A stretch of DNA of 50,704 nt from Pseudanabaena biceps PCC 7429 (GCF_000332215.1 NZ_ALWB01000003.1:1-50704), one strand, 5' to 3'. Shown: positions 17,231 to 25,968, numbered from the stretch's first letter. Made by a program: numbers and translations. Notes: generated by a model not told the origin, from the sequence alone.

Positions 17231-18651
17231 CCGAGAGCATCACCTCAGGTTTACCAAATCTGGCTAAACTAGGTAAGAATAGCTTTCTAAGATATTCTCG
17301 GTATATTATCTTGGGCGTAGTTGCCAATGTATTACTTTGGGGGGCGGCAATTTCCTATCTCAAAAAGACCCCACCAGTGTATATCAGTAAATGGGCAATG
17401 ATTATGCCTGGCAATGGTTTGGGCGTAAATGTTAACTTGGCGGATCTCGGACAGACTTCGGCTTCCAGCAGTTCGCCTTTTGGTGGTACGAGTATGGATC
17501 CTAGAGCAAATTACCAATTTATCCTGACCGATGAGAGCCTTTTAGAGATTGCGGCAACCAGTCAAAAAATACCAATTAGTAAATTAGGAAAACCCAAAGT
17601 AAAATTAGTCGATAACACTTCGATTATGGAAATGGAAATCGGAGCGAGAACTCCCGAAGAAGCCAGAGATAACGCCACGGCAATCATCACTGCGTTGCAA
17701 TCAAGGTTAAATATGTTACGCGCCGAAGAAATCGACAAACGGGGAGAGAATAATGATGTTACACTCAAGGAAGCTAGGGAAAAATTACAAATTGCACAAA
17801 AAAGGCTCTCGGCATATAAAGCAAGTTCTGGTTTAAGCTCATCCAATCAAGTCGGCGAACTTTCTACAAACATTGAAATACTCCGCAAACAAAAAGCAGA
17901 ACTCTCAGCTCAGAAAGAACTCATATCTTCGCGTTTTCAGCAGTTGTCCGATAGTTTAGGATTAACGGTTCCTGAAGTTAGCGATGCCTTCATTCTCCAT
18001 GCCGATCGCCAATTTCTCCAAAATGCTAAGGACTATAGCGAGGCAAATACCTCTTTAACAGTCCTACTAGCTAAGTGGGATGTTAATCATCCCCTCGTGG
18101 TTAAAGAAGCAGCCCGTCAGAAATCGGCTCAAACTGCCATGATTTCAAGGGCAGGCGAATTACTGCGCAAAGAAGTTAAACCCAGTTATATCGACCATCT
18201 CGTTTTGGGTGATAGCTCTGGTTCTAGTAGAGAGAATTTGTTCCGCGATTTGATCGCCTTAGATTCCGATCGGCAGGGTGCGATCGCGCAAAATCAAGCC
18301 CTAGAGGAACAAATTTTTCAACTAGAAGATCGATTACAATCCCTAGTGCAAAAGCAGGTCGTATTTGATAACTTACAACGAGAAGTCCAGATTGCCGAAG
18401 CTGTGTTTGCCTCAACTCTCGCAAAAATAAATTTAGCAAAATCCGATATTTTCACTGCCTATCCTTTAATTCAGGTTTTGTCTAAACCTTCTCTTCCAGA
18501 CAAAAAATCTTCTCCCCAACCTACAGTTGTATTTTTAGGAACAGGTATTGGTTCAATTCTGGTCACAACTGGACTGGTGATGCTTTGGTGGCGCAAAGAA
18601 ATCAAACAAAAGGTAGGTTTAGGTAAATCCAAGCCTGTAGAAGTTATTTAA
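17227..18651 (+). CDS. Wzc/GumC-like polysaccharide copolymerase, no kinase domain
   Basis: 474 residues with the Wzz plan. One membrane helix near the N-terminus (about 22-42, YIILGVVANVLLWGAAISYL) precedes a long periplasmic coiled-coil region (about 150-420) with heptad-rich EAREKLQIAQKRLSAYKAS and QALEEQIFQLEDRLQSLVQK. The second helix is at about 432-455 (VVFLGTGIGSILVTTGLVML), with a short cytoplasmic tail. The tyrosine-kinase (BY-kinase) module of Wzc is absent, so it is of the PCP-2b or split type, and a partner kinase, if any, is encoded elsewhere. It controls chain length and couples Wzy polymerisation to the exporter encoded directly upstream. Confidence 0.88.
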   Translation: MTESITSGLPNLAKLGKNSFLRYSRYIILGVVANVLLWGAAISYLKKTPPVYISKWAMIMPGNGLGVNVNLADLGQTSASSSSPFGGTSMDPRANYQFILTDESLLEIAATSQKIPISKLGKPKVKLVDNTSIMEMEIGARTPEEARDNATAIITALQSRLNMLRAEEIDKRGENNDVTLKEAREKLQIAQKRLSAYKASSGLSSSNQVGELSTNIEILRKQKAELSAQKELISSRFQQLSDSLGLTVPEVSDAFILHADRQFLQNAKDYSEANTSLTVLLAKWDVNHPLVVKEAARQKSAQTAMISRAGELLRKEVKPSYIDHLVLGDSSGSSRENLFRDLIALDSDRQGAIAQNQALEEQIFQLEDRLQSLVQKQVVFDNLQREVQIAEAVFASTLAKINLAKSDIFTAYPLIQVLSKPSLPDKKSSPQPTVVFLGTGIGSILVTTGLVMLWWRKEIKQKVGLGKSKPVEVI

Positions 18652-18678
18652 TAGAAGTTATTTAGTGGAAGTGACTTA

Positions 18679-20001
18679 ATGAAAAGAGAGAATATCCAAC
18701 CACAAAATTTTGCCGAACGCATTGTCTGGTTTGCGATTATCTGGACCTATTGGTTTTATGTGATCGGTGGATTGTATATCGTTGGAGCCGCAGTTGCTTG
18801 GATTTTGTTTTTTCATCTCTGTCGTGAGTTATGGAAACAGGACGAGCAGACTCCCCAAGAGGACAAAATTGAAATTCCTTGGTCAATTTGGGTATGGATT
18901 GGGGGGATGCTCATGATGGAAGTTGCCCTAGTAATCGGACATTTGGATAATTATTTAGGGCTAGGAGAAATCATCAAATCCACGATTGGTTGGGCAAAGG
19001 GTTGGGCTTTACTGGCTCTCTATCCTTTGGTTGGATGTTTAAAAATTCGACCAGAGTTAATGTACCGCGCTTCGGCGCTTGTTTGTCGGACTAGTCTATT
19101 AGTATCTATTCCCTTAGTGCTTGCTTTTTATCTACACCTGCCTCAAAAGCTATATGTTTCGCCGCTTAGAGCAGTCGGAGGTCCAAGTGACGCTTTCTTT
19201 GAGGTAATGCTCTATGAAATCGATCCTGGTGAAGGTAAGCCAAGATGGCGGCTATATACTCCTTGGGCTCCTGCCGCAGGCTTTGTGGCAAACATCTACT
19301 TTTTTATGGTTATTCAAGAGAAAGACCGCAAGTTGCGTTGGTTGGGAATTGCTGGATGCGTTGTCATCTGCCAAATTTCGGCCTCCCGTTTAGCATTAAT
19401 TTGTCTACCTGCGGTGTGGTTGATGAGTTTATACATGTCAAAGCTTAGCCGACCACTGAACCTGATTGCTAGTGGATTTGCCAGTTTCTTTATCAGTATT
19501 AGCACCAGTCAGATCTCTGAGGCAATCCAAAATTTTTCCGCCATGTTTACAGCGGCAAGAAAGGATTCTTCACGAGTACGAGCCGCTCTGGGAAGAATTG
19601 CTCTGTATCGGTGGGAAAAAGAAGCTCCCATCTGGGGGCATGGCGTTGTTGTCAAAGGTCCGCATATGGTGGAGTTCATGCCCATTGGCTCCCATCACAG
19701 TTGGTTTGGACTGTTGTATGTTAAGGGAATAGTAGGTTACTTATCCCTTGCAATTCCTCTTGGATGTGAGTTTCTCCATATGCTTTATCTATCACAGAGG
19801 AGCATCCCTGCCAAGGTCGGATTATGTATGGTGATGGTGCTATTCTTTTACACTTTTGGCGAGAACTTAGAGATTTTAGCCTATTTATTCTGGCCGGGCT
19901 TAGTCATGATCGGCATCGGGACTCAGAGCAAACATATTGAAAAAGAGAAAGATCATGACGAAAACCCAGCGATCGACGTTTATTCGGAAACTATTTCTTA
20001 A
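18679..20001 (+). CDS. O-antigen polymerase/ligase-like membrane protein (Wzy/WaaL superfamily)
   Basis: 440 residues with about ten hydrophobic helices. The large periplasmic loop in the second half shows RVRAALGRIALYRWEKEAPI, GHGVVVKG and SHHSWFGLLYVKGIVGYLSL. The (S)HHxxxxxxxxxGxxG pattern is characteristic of the O-antigen ligase/Wzy family, including the conserved His. Its position after Wza- and Wzc-like genes favours a polymerase (Wzy) role, joining repeat units on the periplasmic face. A ligase role cannot be excluded by sequence. It is the last gene of the three-gene export operon and ends before a perfect 19-bp hairpin. Confidence 0.82.
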   Translation: MKRENIQPQNFAERIVWFAIIWTYWFYVIGGLYIVGAAVAWILFFHLCRELWKQDEQTPQEDKIEIPWSIWVWIGGMLMMEVALVIGHLDNYLGLGEIIKSTIGWAKGWALLALYPLVGCLKIRPELMYRASALVCRTSLLVSIPLVLAFYLHLPQKLYVSPLRAVGGPSDAFFEVMLYEIDPGEGKPRWRLYTPWAPAAGFVANIYFFMVIQEKDRKLRWLGIAGCVVICQISASRLALICLPAVWLMSLYMSKLSRPLNLIASGFASFFISISTSQISEAIQNFSAMFTAARKDSSRVRAALGRIALYRWEKEAPIWGHGVVVKGPHMVEFMPIGSHHSWFGLLYVKGIVGYLSLAIPLGCEFLHMLYLSQRSIPAKVGLCMVMVLFFYTFGENLEILAYLFWPGLVMIGIGTQSKHIEKEKDHDENPAIDVYSETIS

Positions 20002-20006
20002 TTACT

Positions 20007-20047
20007 AAAAGATGAGTGGTGGCGCTTCGCGCCACCACTCATCTTTT
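20007..20047. terminator. Perfect 19-bp hairpin ending the export operon
   Basis: Arms 20007-20025 and 20029-20047 are perfectly complementary (AAAAGATGAGTGGTGGCGC and its complement) around a TTC loop. The A/T tracts at both feet make it a good bidirectional intrinsic terminator. It begins six bases after the polymerase stop codon. Confidence 0.75.
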
Positions 20048-20055
20048 GTAATACC

Positions 20056-20156
20056 AATTCACTGAAGTGAGCTAACACTTTAGTGAATTAAAAAACAAAC
20101 CCAGTATGGTTATACCAATTCCAAAAATGGCGTTACCATTTTTGGAATTGGTATAA
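20056..20156. repeat. Two further palindromes, the second with 21-bp perfect arms
   Basis: The first pairs 20056-20069 with 20076-20089 (13 of 14 bases). The second pairs 20110-20130 with 20136-20156 perfectly around CGTTA. Its feet read TTATACCAATT and AATTGGTATAA, a motif common at the ends of cyanobacterial MITE-like elements. No coding signal is present. Confidence 0.7.
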
Positions 20157-20167
20157 TCTAGGTACTT

Positions 20168-20280
20168 ATAGCTACAGTCACTTGACTTAAGACAAATCAA
20201 CCCCAAGAATTGATGGGCGGCGCGAAGCGCCGCCCATCAATTCTTGGGGTTGATTTCCTAGGACATTTGGCGATAGCTAT
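20168..20280. repeat. MITE-like repeat family A, copy 1, with a 30-bp perfect stem
   Basis: The ends read ATAGCTACAGTCACTTGACT and, reversed, ATAGCTATCGCCAA. Inside, 20194-20223 and 20227-20256 form a perfect 30-bp stem with a GAA loop. Other copies lie at 22800-22902 and 25969-26076, with the same ends but different stems. It lies between convergent genes and would also terminate transcription from both sides. Confidence 0.8.
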
Positions 20281-20289
20281 ATTCGATAC

Positions 20290-22440
20290 TTAGACTGCTC
20301 CATTGTTGCGCTTCAACAAGACGGCTACGGTTTGCCAAATTAGCCAGAGATCGTATTTTAGGCTCCAATTTTGTTTGTAGGTTAAATCAAAGCCGATTAC
20401 CTCTTCAAAACTTCTTACGGTGGAACGACCGCTGACTTGCCATAAACCACTCAATCCAGGACGGACATCTAGGCGACTCCATTCGGTTAGTTTTTCATCT
20501 GTGTACTCGTTTTCTATTTCATACAAGCCGATCTCAGCAAAAGTAGGCGGTCTTGTCCCGATTAGACTCATGTCTCCGACGAGGATATTCCAAAATTGTG
20601 GAAACTCATCTAAACTAGTTTTCCTTAATAATTTCCCCACTTTGGTAATGCGGGGATCGTTACTATTTTTAAAAAACTTACCACTATCGCTGTCGGATTT
20701 TCCATCGGTGGAATCGGTAATCTCATTGACGACCTTTTGCTTCAGCATTTCGGCATTTTTGACCATTGAACGAAATTTCCAAATCCCAAAGGGTTTGCTC
20801 ATAATTCCCGCACGACTCTGCTTAAAAAGAACCGATCCGCGACTCTCAAGTTTGATCGCGATCGCAATGGGGATGAATATCAGAGCCGTGATGCTCAAGC
20901 CTGCTAACGCGCCCAAGATATCGATCAGCCGTTTTGGGAAGCTGCGGACGGAGGGATGTAAGGGTAAAGCGGGATCGAGCTCGATCGCAGGATAGAAAAA
21001 GTACATCCCATAGGCGATCGCGCATAGAATGGGAATGTCAATCAGGGATTGGTAGAGCCGATATAAAAATATGGAAATGCGATGGGGGCGATCTAGCGAT
21101 CGCTGATGATTGCTACTCGCTAATCGATTAGTGCGGGCAGATACTTCAATGGAGAAGACCCTATCCATTTTGGTCATCTTCAGAAGCGATAATACTTGCG
21201 GGTTCACGCTCCACAGGACTAATTCAGTGGGTTCTGGTTTACCCAATTGCAGATCGCTTTGCCGCAGCACATTTAAGCAGGAGATCAAAGCCCCTAGTCC
21301 CGAACTATCGATAAATTCGGTTTTAGACATATCCAGAATTATTTTCCGAAAATTTTCTCCCTCTTGGCATAGCTGCGTAAAGTCTTCTTTTAATTTTCTT
21401 GATTCAGTACTGAGGATATTAGGAGGAGTACTTATTAAAACCGTGTCATTAAAGTTGGTGATTTGGACATCTCTCAACCCAAATTTGCTGGGTTCTTGCT
21501 CGTTACCCGTGGGAATATATACTGATTCGGGATAGAGATCGGCAATTTCTTGAGCACGAACAATCAGCAAATCGAGGACTTTCCAAGATCGCAATAATTT
21601 TGCGGAAAGACTGAGATCGCGAATGCGGGTCTTTGATTCGACAAAAATTATTTTGCTTTTACAGAGGTACTTGGCGACGATCAAAAAAGGGACAGCAACG
21701 CCTGCCCCCGTTGAAACGATCAGCGATGGTCGTTCCTCCTGCAATACCTTGATTGCTAATAGTAAATTCCGCACTAAGTTAAGTAGGTTGCGATTGGTGG
21801 GACTATAGGCCCAAAAAGCCTTTTCATTTTTAAGCTCGGTTTGGGTAGTACCTGTTTTAAAGGTGATCCAACTTCTTTTGTTAAATTTATGCCAATATTG
21901 GCTCAAGCCTCGCATCCCTTTAAAATGTCCACCTGAAGAGCAAACCAACATAATTTGGTCATACTTTTCACTGGAATAGCGATCGCTTAAATATTCACAT
22001 AAATCGCGATCTTCAGCAAAAGTAAGGGAGTTATGGGGAATAGTAATTAATTTTAAAAACTTAGCCAAATCGGCAGGCGATCGCGCGATCGCCACCCCCT
22101 GATTTTCCAAATCCTCAGCCATTTCCAATTGATGATCGTCAACATGCTCATGAAATTTGGCGGTGCGGGGAACCAGAATATAGGGTTTGTCAAATTCTTC
22201 TAACAATAAGGCACTACCCTCCCCACAATGGGCAATTACAGCGCTCGACTGTTCGATAAGCCGCTTAAATTGTGCTTCAGGAATTAGCTTGCCAATCCTT
22301 ACATTGTCAGGTAAATCCGTAGATGCTCCATATTGGATAAATACCTCTTCGTTAAGAATCCCCTCTCGCATCAACAAACCAATCCAATCCATTAACGAAT
22401 TAAATGGATACTGCTCAGTGCCAACTGTAACTAGTATCAT
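20290..22440 (-). CDS. Four-domain fusion: Alg13-like, Alg14-like, STAS, and sugar phosphotransferase
   Basis: A 716-residue protein. Residues 1-150 are an Alg13/EpsF-type donor-binding domain (MILVTVGTEQYPFNSLMDWI, VIAHCGEGSALLLEEFDKP). Residues 158-312 are Alg14-like (IMLVCSSGGHFKGMRGL, PSLIVSTGAGVAVPFLIVAK). Residues 325-435 are a STAS domain with the phospho-site loop ILDMSKTEFIDSSGLGALIS. After one hydrophobic segment, residues 495-716 are a bacterial sugar transferase of the WcaJ/WbaP group (LFKQSRAGIMSKPFGIWKFR, KTSLDEFPQFWNILVGDMSL, IGTRPP, DVRPGLSGLWQVSGRS). It could thus load the first sugar phosphate on undecaprenyl phosphate and add the second sugar on one chain, with STAS as a regulatory or scaffold module. 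It is convergent with the export operon. Confidence 0.88.
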   Translation of the reverse strand: MILVTVGTEQYPFNSLMDWIGLLMREGILNEEVFIQYGASTDLPDNVRIGKLIPEAQFKRLIEQSSAVIAHCGEGSALLLEEFDKPYILVPRTAKFHEHVDDHQLEMAEDLENQGVAIARSPADLAKFLKLITIPHNSLTFAEDRDLCEYLSDRYSSEKYDQIMLVCSSGGHFKGMRGLSQYWHKFNKRSWITFKTGTTQTELKNEKAFWAYSPTNRNLLNLVRNLLLAIKVLQEERPSLIVSTGAGVAVPFLIVAKYLCKSKIIFVESKTRIRDLSLSAKLLRSWKVLDLLIVRAQEIADLYPESVYIPTGNEQEPSKFGLRDVQITNFNDTVLISTPPNILSTESRKLKEDFTQLCQEGENFRKIILDMSKTEFIDSSGLGALISCLNVLRQSDLQLGKPEPTELVLWSVNPQVLSLLKMTKMDRVFSIEVSARTNRLASSNHQRSLDRPHRISIFLYRLYQSLIDIPILCAIAYGMYFFYPAIELDPALPLHPSVRSFPKRLIDILGALAGLSITALIFIPIAIAIKLESRGSVLFKQSRAGIMSKPFGIWKFRSMVKNAEMLKQKVVNEITDSTDGKSDSDSGKFFKNSNDPRITKVGKLLRKTSLDEFPQFWNILVGDMSLIGTRPPTFAEIGLYEIENEYTDEKLTEWSRLDVRPGLSGLWQVSGRSTVRSFEEVIGFDLTYKQNWSLKYDLWLIWQTVAVLLKRNNGAV

Positions 22441-22454
22441 AATTAAAATCCCTT

Positions 22455-22755
22455 GCTGATTTAGCTATATAATTTAGCTATATTTAGCTATATATTTAAT
22501 CTACTTTAATCTACCCAATTGATCCAATTTAAATAGCTCCAATTTAAATAGCTCCAATTTAAATATTTTATCGTCTGCAATAGATAAGCAATAAACGCAT
22601 ATACAATTACATATATAATTGCAGTTTTTAAAGTTTTTGTCGAGGGCTTCTATTCCCTAATTCCTTTGGTCTTCAAACCAACTAAAAACAATAACTAAAA
22701 ACAATAACTAAAAATGATATTTAAAAATGATATTTAAAAATGATATTTAAAATAA
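22455..22755. repeat. Cluster of AT-rich short tandem repeats
   Basis: Upstream of the fusion gene are, in order: TTTAGCTATAT-type repeats (22460-22497); a 15-bp unit CCAATTTAAATAGCT in 2.8 copies (22524-22565); the 13-bp unit ACTAAAAACAATA twice (22681-22706); and the 13-bp unit TGATATTTAAAAA nearly three times (22715-22753). No gene is seen. The unit lengths differ, so these arose separately. Confidence 0.8.
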
Positions 22756-22799
22756 TATTTTTATTAACCATATTTTTATCAATCACATAAAATTCTAAG

Positions 22800-22902
22800 T
22801 AGCTACAGTCACTTGACTTAGAACAAATCAAACTCCAAAGATTGACTAGCGGTACTTCGCGCCGCCAGTCAATCCTTTCCTAGTAGGCTTGGCGACAGCT
22901 AT
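22800..22902. repeat. MITE-like repeat family A, copy 2
   Basis: It begins TAGCTACAGTCACTTGACTT, the same left end as copy 1, and ends GGCGACAGCTAT. The inner palindrome (GATTGACTAGCGG with CCGCCAGTCAATC, one mismatch, and a CTTCGCG-type centre) differs in sequence from that of copy 1. A second right-end motif, CTTAGCGACAGCTA, follows directly at about 22906. Confidence 0.75.
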
Positions 22903-22928
22903 AAACTTAGCGACAGCTACAAATTTAT

Positions 22929-23016
22929 AAGTACCTCAGCATAATTAAAATCCAGATCTAAAACCTGCGGTGCATGCGCCGCTTGCGTCGCAGGTTTTAA
23001 TTATGCTGAGGTATTT
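22929..23016. repeat. Palindromic repeat family B, copy 2, with 22-bp terminal inverted repeat
   Basis: The left end AAGTACCTCAGCATAATTAA and the right end (reverse complement AAATACCTCAGCATAATTAA) match at 19 of 20 bases. The centre is a hairpin with AAAACCTGCG arms. Copy 1 at 5434 shares the left end and stem. The whole 88-bp unit looks like a miniature inverted-repeat element. Confidence 0.8.
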
Positions 23017-23122
23017 AATCGATGATTATAATCGATCAATTTAATTATTAATTCAGCATAAAGTATGAGAGCGGGGAATGTTATAATTTTTAGGCAATTG
23101 CTTGGCTAATACATCAGTTTCT

Positions 23123-24340
23123 ATGACTATCGACCCTTTAAGCTGGACAGAACTAGAATCTTTTGCAGATTTTCAAATAGATACAGTTAATGGTTCTACT
23201 AATTCACAAGCAAGATTGCGATTATTTGGACATACTGAGGCTGATGTCAGGGTCACTTTATATCGGGATAATCATGCATGGTGTCCCTATTGCCAGAAGA
23301 TTTGGCTGTGGTTAGAGGAAAAACAAATTCCCTATCGCATTGAAAAAGTAACTATGTTTTGCTATGGCGAAAAGGAGCTTTGGTACAAAAAGATTGTGCC
23401 ATCGGGGATGCTACCTGCGATCGCTTTAGATGGAAAAATCGTTACTGAAAGCGACGATATTTTAATAGCGTTAGAAAAAGTTTTTGGGACTCTTGGCAAG
23501 GGAATGAATGATTCCCAAGTAATTCCTCTTAGAAGATTAGAAAGGATATTATTTAGGGCTTGGTGTGAATGGCTGTGTCGTCCTGTTATGTCAGCACAGC
23601 AAGAACAACGTCATCGGCATCAGTTTGGCGAAGTCATGACAAAGGTGGAGGAAGCCTTAGGGAATACACCTAGCCCCTACTTTTTAGATGATTTTGGTAC
23701 GGCGGATGTAATTTTTACACCCTATGTGGAGCGCATGAATGCCAGCCTCTATTACTACAAAGGTTACTCCATGCGCGAAGAGAATCCCCGTATGTCCGAT
23801 TGGTTTGATGCTATGGAAAGTCGTCCAACCTATCGCGGAACCCAAAGTGACTTCCATACCCACGTCCATGATCTTCCCCCCCAGATGGGGGGATGCTATG
23901 AGAATGGAGAACCGCAAGCGCGAATCAATCAAGCGAAAGTCAACTATGGGTCTTGGTTTGATCTACCCGATGTGAATTATCCAGAACCTGCTAACTCGAG
24001 TCAGGAGGCTCTCCAGCGTGTGATCAAGCACCGCACTAATATCATTAAGGTCAACCCTGCGGACGATCAATTATGCGATCTTGCTTTACGCTGTGCGTTA
24101 ACCAATATGATGAACGATATGGCAAGCGATCGCCTATGTATGCCCCCACCCGATAGCGATCTTGCTTTACGATATCTGCGCGATCGCATTAGTGTGCCCC
24201 GCGATATGTCCATCTATGCTGCTAAGCGTTTGCGGGAAGCGCTTGAAAAAACTGCCTCTCTATCTGGCGATCGTCAAAGCCCACCTATTCCAATCAGACA
24301 TCGCCGCGATCAAGATCCTGCAAACTTTATGGTTTCATGA
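23123..24340 (+). CDS. Glutathione S-transferase family protein with C-terminal extension
   Basis: 405 residues from ATG 23123; the frame is open to a TTG 21 bases earlier. A thioredoxin-fold GST N-domain holds [20 protein letters not shown] (CPYC redox-type active site, about residues 52-55), with [20 protein letters not shown] supplying the cis-Pro and the glutathione-binding S/D pair. The helical C-domain includes [20 protein letters not shown]. Beyond about residue 260 comes an extension of about 140 residues ([20 protein letters not shown] and onward) that is not part of ordinary GSTs. A Cys-type GST of the omega/glutaredoxin-like kind would reduce or deglutathionylate substrates. The substrate is unknown. 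Confidence 0.82.
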   Translation: MTIDPLSWTELESFADFQIDTVNGSTNSQARLRLFGHTEADVRVTLYRDNHAWCPYCQKIWLWLEEKQIPYRIEKVTMFCYGEKELWYKKIVPSGMLPAIALDGKIVTESDDILIALEKVFGTLGKGMNDSQVIPLRRLERILFRAWCEWLCRPVMSAQQEQRHRHQFGEVMTKVEEALGNTPSPYFLDDFGTADVIFTPYVERMNASLYYYKGYSMREENPRMSDWFDAMESRPTYRGTQSDFHTHVHDLPPQMGGCYENGEPQARINQAKVNYGSWFDLPDVNYPEPANSSQEALQRVIKHRTNIIKVNPADDQLCDLALRCALTNMMNDMASDRLCMPPPDSDLALRYLRDRISVPRDMSIYAAKRLREALEKTASLSGDRQSPPIPIRHRRDQDPANFMVS

Positions 24341-24378
24341 GTTCAACTTTTACAGCAATTATCGATCAAAAGAACCAC

Positions 24379-24427
24379 AAGGAAATTTTTGAAAGCGTTG
24401 CAAAGCAACGCTTTCAAAAATTTCCTT
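24379..24427. terminator. Perfect 23-bp hairpin between convergent genes
   Basis: Arms 24379-24401 and 24405-24427 pair perfectly around AAA. The arm AAGGAAATTTTTGAAAGCGT carries T/A tracts on both feet, so it can terminate the rightward GST gene and the leftward ada/alkA transcript. The stop codon of the alkA remnant lies inside the right arm. Confidence 0.75.
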
Positions 24428-24815
24428 GGTTTGGGTTTGAGCGCGAAGCGCTGTATGAATGGAGATAGCGATAGTAATGCCAGAGGAGATGGGCAACAAC
24501 GCCACGGTAAGGAGTTAGAGGAGCAACTAAAGCGATCAGTTCCTTTGCCGTAGGTCGAATGCTGAGGTTCTTTAATTTTTGATAGGCGACTTGGATCGCC
24601 AGATCGTTGGCTGTCAGGATGTCTAGCCGCTGAAGGCAGAATAATAAAAATATCTCTACCGTCCATTTGCCGATGTCTTTAATCTGGAGGAGTTGGGTGG
24701 CGATCGCATCATCTGGCAGTTTGACAAAAGATTCTAGATGGATCTTTCCTTCCAGAATTGCCACTGCTAGGGCTTGGCAGCAAGCAACCTTATCGCCTTG
24801 CGGAAATCTCGATTT
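24414..24815 (-). pseudogene. alkA: N-terminally truncated DNA-3-methyladenine glycosylase (AlkA-type)
   Basis: The readable part, about 130 residues, is the C-terminal half of an HhH-GPD glycosylase: KVACCQALAVAILEGKIHLE, LQIKDIGKWTVEIFLLFCLQ (helix-hairpin-helix), LTANDLAIQVAY (with the catalytic Asp) and PYRGVVAHLLWHYYRYLHS. AlkA proteins are about 200-290 residues and their N-terminal half precedes this; here the ada stop codon lies only a few codons before the homology begins. The frame does continue upstream, but only as an overlap with ada and without family resemblance. A deletion therefore joined ada to the tail of alkA. Function is doubtful. Confidence 0.7.
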
Positions 24816-24822
24816 GGTTTGG

Positions 24823-25878
24823 TTAGTTCCACTGTTTTTCCAGTTCCAATATTGCTTGCTTTCGGGCGACTCCCCATCGATAGCCACTGAGCGAACCGTT
24901 ACTCCCCACTACACGGTGGCAGGGAATGGCGATCGCTATTTTATTCGCTGCACAAGCTGACGCAACGGCTCGAACTGCCTTGGGTTTCCCGATCTGGTTA
25001 GCAACCTGTTGATAACTGAGGGTGCTGCCTAGGGGAATGGCCCGTAATACTTGCCATACCTGTTGTTGAAAGGCCGTACCCTGAATGTCTAGGGGCAAAT
25101 TTATGCTGCGCTGTGGCATGGCGATCGCTGCTACGACATCGGCTACCCATGCTTGGAAGGTGAGATTGTCGTTACAAAATTTGGCTTGGGGAAATTGCCG
25201 ATGGATTTCGCTAACTAGTTCATCGGGGTTATCGCCGAGGGCGATCGCACAAACTCCTAGTTCGGTTGCGGCAACTATGACCCACCCCAACTTGGTATTC
25301 TCTATCGCCAAGCGGATTTCCTGATTTTGCGCTCCTTGTTTGTATTCCTTGGGTTTCATTCCTAATATATGGGGGGCTTCAGTATAAAAGCCACTGCTAG
25401 ATTCATAACCTACTGCATAGAGGGTATTGGTAATCGAAGGATCTTGGGGTAGGCGATCGCGCAAACGTTTTGCTCGTTCGCCTTTGGCATAGTCTTTAGG
25501 TGTGACTCCGACAATCTGCTTGAATACCCGTTGAAAATGATCGGGGCTTAAGCCTGCCATCTGTGCCAATTCATTTAAAGAGAGCATTTCCGCAGAGGCT
25601 TCGATGGTTTTGCAGATATTGGCAATTAGTTGCTCTCGTTCTGTTTGTGGCGAGTCGGTATGGGGCTGACAGCGTTTGCAGGGGCGAAAGCCTGCGGCTT
25701 CAGCTTCGGTAGTGGTGGCGAAAAACTGGATGTTGTTGGGTTTTGGGATTCGGGATTTGCATTGTGGTCGGCAATAGATACCTGTCGTTTTCACGGCATA
25801 AAATTTGGCTCCTTCTGCTGGCGGATTGCTGGCAATAATTGCCTCCCATCGTCGATCGCTAGCAGTAAATTGCGTCAT
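24823..25878 (-). CDS. ada: Bifunctional Ada: transcriptional activator and O6-alkylguanine-DNA alkyltransferase
   Basis: 351 residues in the classic order. The N-terminal Ada zinc domain has Cys36, Cys40, Cys67 and Cys70 (TGIYCRPQC ... FRPCKRC); Cys36 is the expected acceptor of methyl groups from phosphotriesters. An AraC-type helix-turn-helix follows at about 95-185 (LSLNELAQMAGLSPDHFQRV, VGYESSSGFYTEAPHILGMK). The C-terminal methyltransferase domain has GTAFQQQVWQVLRAIPLGST and the suicide-Cys motif IPCHRVVGSNG (Cys320), ending GYRWGVARKQAILELE. It repairs alkylated DNA and, once methylated on Cys36, activates the adaptive response. Its natural partner alkA lies directly downstream but is truncated. 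Confidence 0.95.
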   Translation of the reverse strand: MTQFTASDRRWEAIIASNPPAEGAKFYAVKTTGIYCRPQCKSRIPKPNNIQFFATTTEAEAAGFRPCKRCQPHTDSPQTEREQLIANICKTIEASAEMLSLNELAQMAGLSPDHFQRVFKQIVGVTPKDYAKGERAKRLRDRLPQDPSITNTLYAVGYESSSGFYTEAPHILGMKPKEYKQGAQNQEIRLAIENTKLGWVIVAATELGVCAIALGDNPDELVSEIHRQFPQAKFCNDNLTFQAWVADVVAAIAMPQRSINLPLDIQGTAFQQQVWQVLRAIPLGSTLSYQQVANQIGKPKAVRAVASACAANKIAIAIPCHRVVGSNGSLSGYRWGVARKQAILELEKQWN

Positions 25879-25968
25879 GGCGAAATACCTCGTAACTACT
25901 TCGTGACTATTTTGATATCCTATGTCACCAGACTTGAGAGTGAATATCTAATTCTTGCGATCTAATTT

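Noticed and set aside
20056-20280. Possible CRISPR array or riboswitch from the dense palindromes
   Set aside because: The palindromes are different from each other, without regular repeats and spacers, and sit between convergent gene ends rather than in a leader.
20420-20995. Plus-strand frame of 191 codons within the four-domain fusion gene
   Set aside because: Antisense shadow of the sugar-transferase domain.
22524-22565. Possible plasmid iterons from the 15-bp repeats
   Set aside because: No replication gene is near; the surrounding spacer holds several unrelated slippage-type repeats.
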